DNA of 64,000 bases, from the NCBI GenBank assembly GCA_030180135.1, contig CM058239.1, positions 67,649,823 through 67,713,822 of the forward strand. The letters are read 5' to 3'. The notes below the pieces were generated by a model. It was not told the origin of the DNA, did no database searches, and saw nothing but the letters and a program-made list of their open reading frames with translations. A program made the translations under genes and the position numbers. Position 1 is the first letter of the stretch. Each line of letters begins with the position of its first letter. Origin of the DNA: Orychophragmus violaceus (lineage: Eukaryota > Streptophyta > Magnoliopsida > Brassicales > Brassicaceae). Positions 61,390-64,000 of this stretch are shown in pieces.

Positions 61390-61745
61390 CTGAAGTTGTT
61401 TCTTAAAGAAGAAAGAGGTGGACCTGATTCCGTTGTCCGCAAAGGACAGTACGAGGTACTGAAGTGGGTTGTTAACAGTAAGAAGGAAAGCGCAACAATA
61501 TTTGTTGGAGGAGCTCATCTTGAAAAAATAAAGAAAGGGAATTTTGTTGAACCTACTATAAATTCAGATTGGACTACTTCAATGGAAATCTGGAGTGACG
61601 AGGTCTTTGGTTCTGTTCTTTGCGTCATAACATTCTCTACTAAGGATGAGGCAATCATCGGATAAACGATTCCCATTATGGATCAGCTGGTGCAATATTG
61701 ATGAACGACCTCTATAGTTGTAAGGTACGAGACTTTCACCAAGCT
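61390..61745 (+). pseudogene. ALDH10-type (betaine aldehyde dehydrogenase) fragment
   Basis: The frame 61321-61665 reads KGQYEVLKW, then KKESATIFVGGAHLEKIKKG, then NFVEPTINSDWTTSMEIW and DEVFGSVLCVITFSTKDEA, clearly the C-terminal half of an ALDH10 family aldehyde dehydrogenase. A frameshift near 61660 follows, after which NDSHYGSAGAILMNDL continues in another frame. The catalytic Cys region and both ends of the enzyme are absent. The fragment has no introns visible over this length and lies in retroelement-like surroundings. Confidence 0.85.
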
Positions 61746-62375
61746 GGTTTTCTACAATATAGAAGCTCTGATCGATAAGCAACAAATCATTGCCACATTT
61801 CTCTCACTTGGAACTGATAGTGATGAGGACATCAAGTCATCATCAACCAAATAGAACACAAGAGGGCTCACCGAGCTGGTATACACCCTTGGAGAAAAGC
61901 AGCTTGATCGTATCAGGGACATACGTGAACGTTTTGGAGTATATCTATCTAACCAGGAAGAGTTAAGATACAAACCAACCTGTTTCAAAAACTTAATTCA
62001 TCAAGGAATCATCATGAAGTGGAAGTGCTTCAAAAGAGTTTCCATGAGGAGGAACCCGCTGAAGACCATCTAACACTTATTGGAAAGCTCATAACGGACA
62101 TAATCAATTAAGAAACAAAGTAACTTTTTCTGAAATCTCGACTCATAAGGTAATCCAGGAGAGTTGGAATCAGGCTAATCCCAATTCGGATAGAGAAGTT
62201 ATTCAAGTTCTAATCCAATGGTTTTTGGACTTCGCTTATTTGGAAACTCATGGATTTAATGCACTTCAGACTTATACTTGGCGATCAGAAGAGACATTAC
62301 AACATCTCTTTGGGCTAATGTTTATACTCTTTTTCTTTTAATGTTGTTTTATCCCAATGAGTTTTTAAACTAAGG
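61746..62375. other. Retroelement-like sequence leading to an LTR
   Basis: Coding-like remnants are broken by stops. From about 62310 the sequence has the ttatactctttttc...atcccaatgagttttt...aaggtt...aatgagg arrangement that precedes or begins the 3' LTR in many plant LTR retroelements. The MULE M2 interrupts this motif. Confidence 0.45.
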
Positions 62376-62384
62376 TTATTAATG

Positions 62385-63628
62385 GGGAAAGCGGCCAATT
62401 CGTACCCGCACATTTAGAACTGGTACCGATTAATACCTGTGTAATTTTCATGTGCTAATCAATACCCACACTTTTGATTATTTGAATATCCAAACACACA
62501 TAAATTTTTTTTGGCGAATCTCTACTTTGACCTAGACTCCGTTAGTCAACCCCGTTAAATCGTTAACGGATATTCCACGTTGACACGATAAATCTGAGCT
62601 GGTATTATTAAATTAAAGTGACGTCATTTTGATGGTTAAATAAAAAAAGAATCCAGTAAGAGTCGAACTCGTGACCTCTTACATTAATTGGAATGGCACA
62701 ACCAACCGAGCTGAACAAACTTTTTAATTTATGTATAATAATATGTTTTATATAACTATACAAATTTTATATCATCATTCCGCAGTATCCACCATGTGTT
62801 ACCTAGAAGCTGCCGATGATATAAAATTTGTAGCTTTACATCGTCCTCACGCAACCCTCTTTGATCTCTGAAAACTCTAATCCTCCTAAACTTCACCAGA
62901 AATTCAATACTTCTCGCCTGAGTTTTCATCAGCTTCCTCGGAAAAACAATCATCAGCACCGTCGCTTATCTACGAAATTCGAATCCAGACCCTGAATCTC
63001 CTCAAGGTCTCTCTTTCTCTATCTAAATTTAAAGTTTCTCACTTGACTTGTGCGACTAATTGGTTGGGTTCAGATGGTGAAGAGCTGGAGAGTGTGGGAG
63101 TCAAAGCAGCTTTAGCAATGCTGAGATTCTACAAGAGTAAATAAAAAGCTCCCATTTTTCAATTCCCATTCTTGTGTACGTGTTTCCATGGGTCGTTTAT
63201 GGCGTTTCCCGGTTAAAACAAGGGAAGTATCGCCGGTGTTACCTAGAAGCTGCCGATAATATAAATTTGTAAAGCTATATATAATATATTGATATACATA
63301 AATTAAAAAGTTTGTTTAGACCAGCTGGTTTTGCCATTCCAATTAACGTAAGAGGTCACGAGTTCAATTCTTGTTGGATTCATTTTTTTATTTAACAATC
63401 AAAACGACGTCACTTTAATTTTATTGTGCCAACGTGGATTATCCGTTAGCGATTTAACGGAGTTGACTAACGGAGTCATGGTCAAAGTAGGGATTTGCCA
63501 AAAAAAAAATTATGTGGGTTTGAATATTCAAATAATCAAAAGTGTGGGTATTGATTAGCACATGAAAATTACACAGATATTAATCGGTACCAGTTCTAAA
63601 TGTGCGGGTACGAATTAGCCGTTTTCCC
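62385..63628. mobile_element. Pack-MULE-like element M2
   Basis: It starts GGGAAAGCGG and ends CCGTTTTCCC, with perfect 9-bp duplications ttattaatg (62376-62384, 63629-63637). Inverted arms of about 370-390 bp match M1. There is no transposase; the interior carries a host-gene fragment with its intron. tRNA-like stretches lie at about 62655-62720 and 63314-63382. A piece near 62794-62835 (gttacctagaagctgccgat) is repeated at about 63238-63275. Confidence 0.85.
62860..63140 (+). pseudogene. Captured YidD-like gene fragment with intact splice sites
   Basis: A segment at 63074-63136 reads GEELESVGVKAALAMLRFYK, matching the start of the conserved domain of plant YidD/UPF0161 proteins (membrane-protein insertion efficiency factor family). 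It is preceded by a 67-bp intron with GT-AG ends (63007-63073) and an upstream exon with a Ser/Asn-rich, transit-peptide-like composition. It is followed by a new GT donor at 63137. So one and a half exons, one intron and the start of a second were copied as genomic DNA. The exon 1 frame is broken or uncertain. Assignment is from motif memory. Confidence 0.5.
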
Positions 63629-63637
63629 TTATTAATG

Positions 63638-64000
63638 AGGTAATCCAAGGCTCGCTTCGTGAGAAAGAGATACAACATATTATCTTTCTTTTCTTCTTAT
63701 TTTCATTTAGACCCGTTATGGCTTGTTTTTATTTGTTATTTTCGTGGCCTATATAAGCTACTTCGCATATTGTAAAACCCTAAGCAATTATTGACAAAGA
63801 AGTTTTAACGCAAGTTCCTAGCCCTTGACGGCTGCCATCTTGCATTGAACTTGTGTGGCTTCCTCCTATTTGTGTGAGACTTGTTACTGGTTCTACAAGC
63901 CCGCTGCGGTTTCTCCTTGCTTTCTAGATCCATTGTTACTTGTTGTTTGTTCCTGGTTCGAGTTCACAAACCACCTATCAACATCAACAGAGAGCGACCT
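63638..64000 (+). repeat. LTR-like end of a retroelement, continuing past the window
   Basis: A TATA-like box (CTATATAA, about 63749-63756) is followed by a transcript-start-like region, consistent with a U3/R boundary. The left flank of M2 belongs to the same sequence. The partner LTR is not in the window. Confidence 0.4.

Overview
The window is nuclear plant DNA, almost certainly from a Brassicaceae genome, probably a transposon-rich (pericentromeric-like) tract. The evidence is the retroelement content (Copia, Athila-type and long-LTR Gypsy elements, all primed by plant tRNAs), Helitron, hAT, Harbinger and MULE-type DNA elements, and one intact two-exon gene that matches the Arabidopsis thioredoxin-like protein Clot. 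Only that gene (39611-40095, minus) looks like a complete host gene. Everything else is transposable elements, fragments of host genes carried by them, or unassigned sequence.

Left block (1-24.7 kb). A gag-only, long-LTR Gypsy-type element F lies on the minus strand: 3' LTR 1-2887 (cut by the window edge), 5' LTR 20291-23803. Its interior is split by Copia A (4254-18249, minus, TSD caatc), and A is split by a related Copia B in the opposite orientation (5499-12821, plus, TSD ccttc). A has an open 917-codon frame in which gag is fused to the end of integrase plus RT-RNase H. B has an open gag and a dead pol. A TRIM-like mini LTR element follows at 23865-24659.

Middle block (24.7-42.2 kb). There is a MULE-type element with 10-bp TSDs (25511-28092) carrying two MITEs and tRNA-like sequences in its arms, a RAD23 ubiquitin-domain pseudogene, a probable non-LTR retroposon, and Copia C (31215-38361, TSD tgaag). 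The Clot gene follows, with a 1.5-kb foldback-like insertion just upstream of its start.

Right block (42.2-64 kb). A small-LTR element E (42230-58676, TSD ggttc) carries fragments of two host genes, an ACT-domain RAF-like kinase (STY type) and RNase J. Its left LTR is interrupted by an hAT-like element that itself holds a Helitron. Its interior is interrupted by a deleted Athila-type element (45952-57022, TSD atact), whose 5' LTR is interrupted by Copia D (49078-56479, TSD ctaac). Beyond E lie two MITEs, an ALDH10 pseudogene fragment, and an LTR-retroelement end into which a Pack-MULE-like element (62385-63628, perfect 9-bp TSD) carrying a YidD-like gene fragment has inserted.

Three observations stand out. 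First, a perfect palindrome, GTGTCGATCGACAC, occurs as pairs 20-22 bp apart (two helical turns) in both Copia C and the Athila element. Second, B, C and D share the same stop codon in integrase although their LTRs differ, which suggests a gag-only lineage spread in trans. Third, host-gene fragments have been captured by both an LTR element and a MULE. All family assignments come from reading motifs by eye; no database search was possible.
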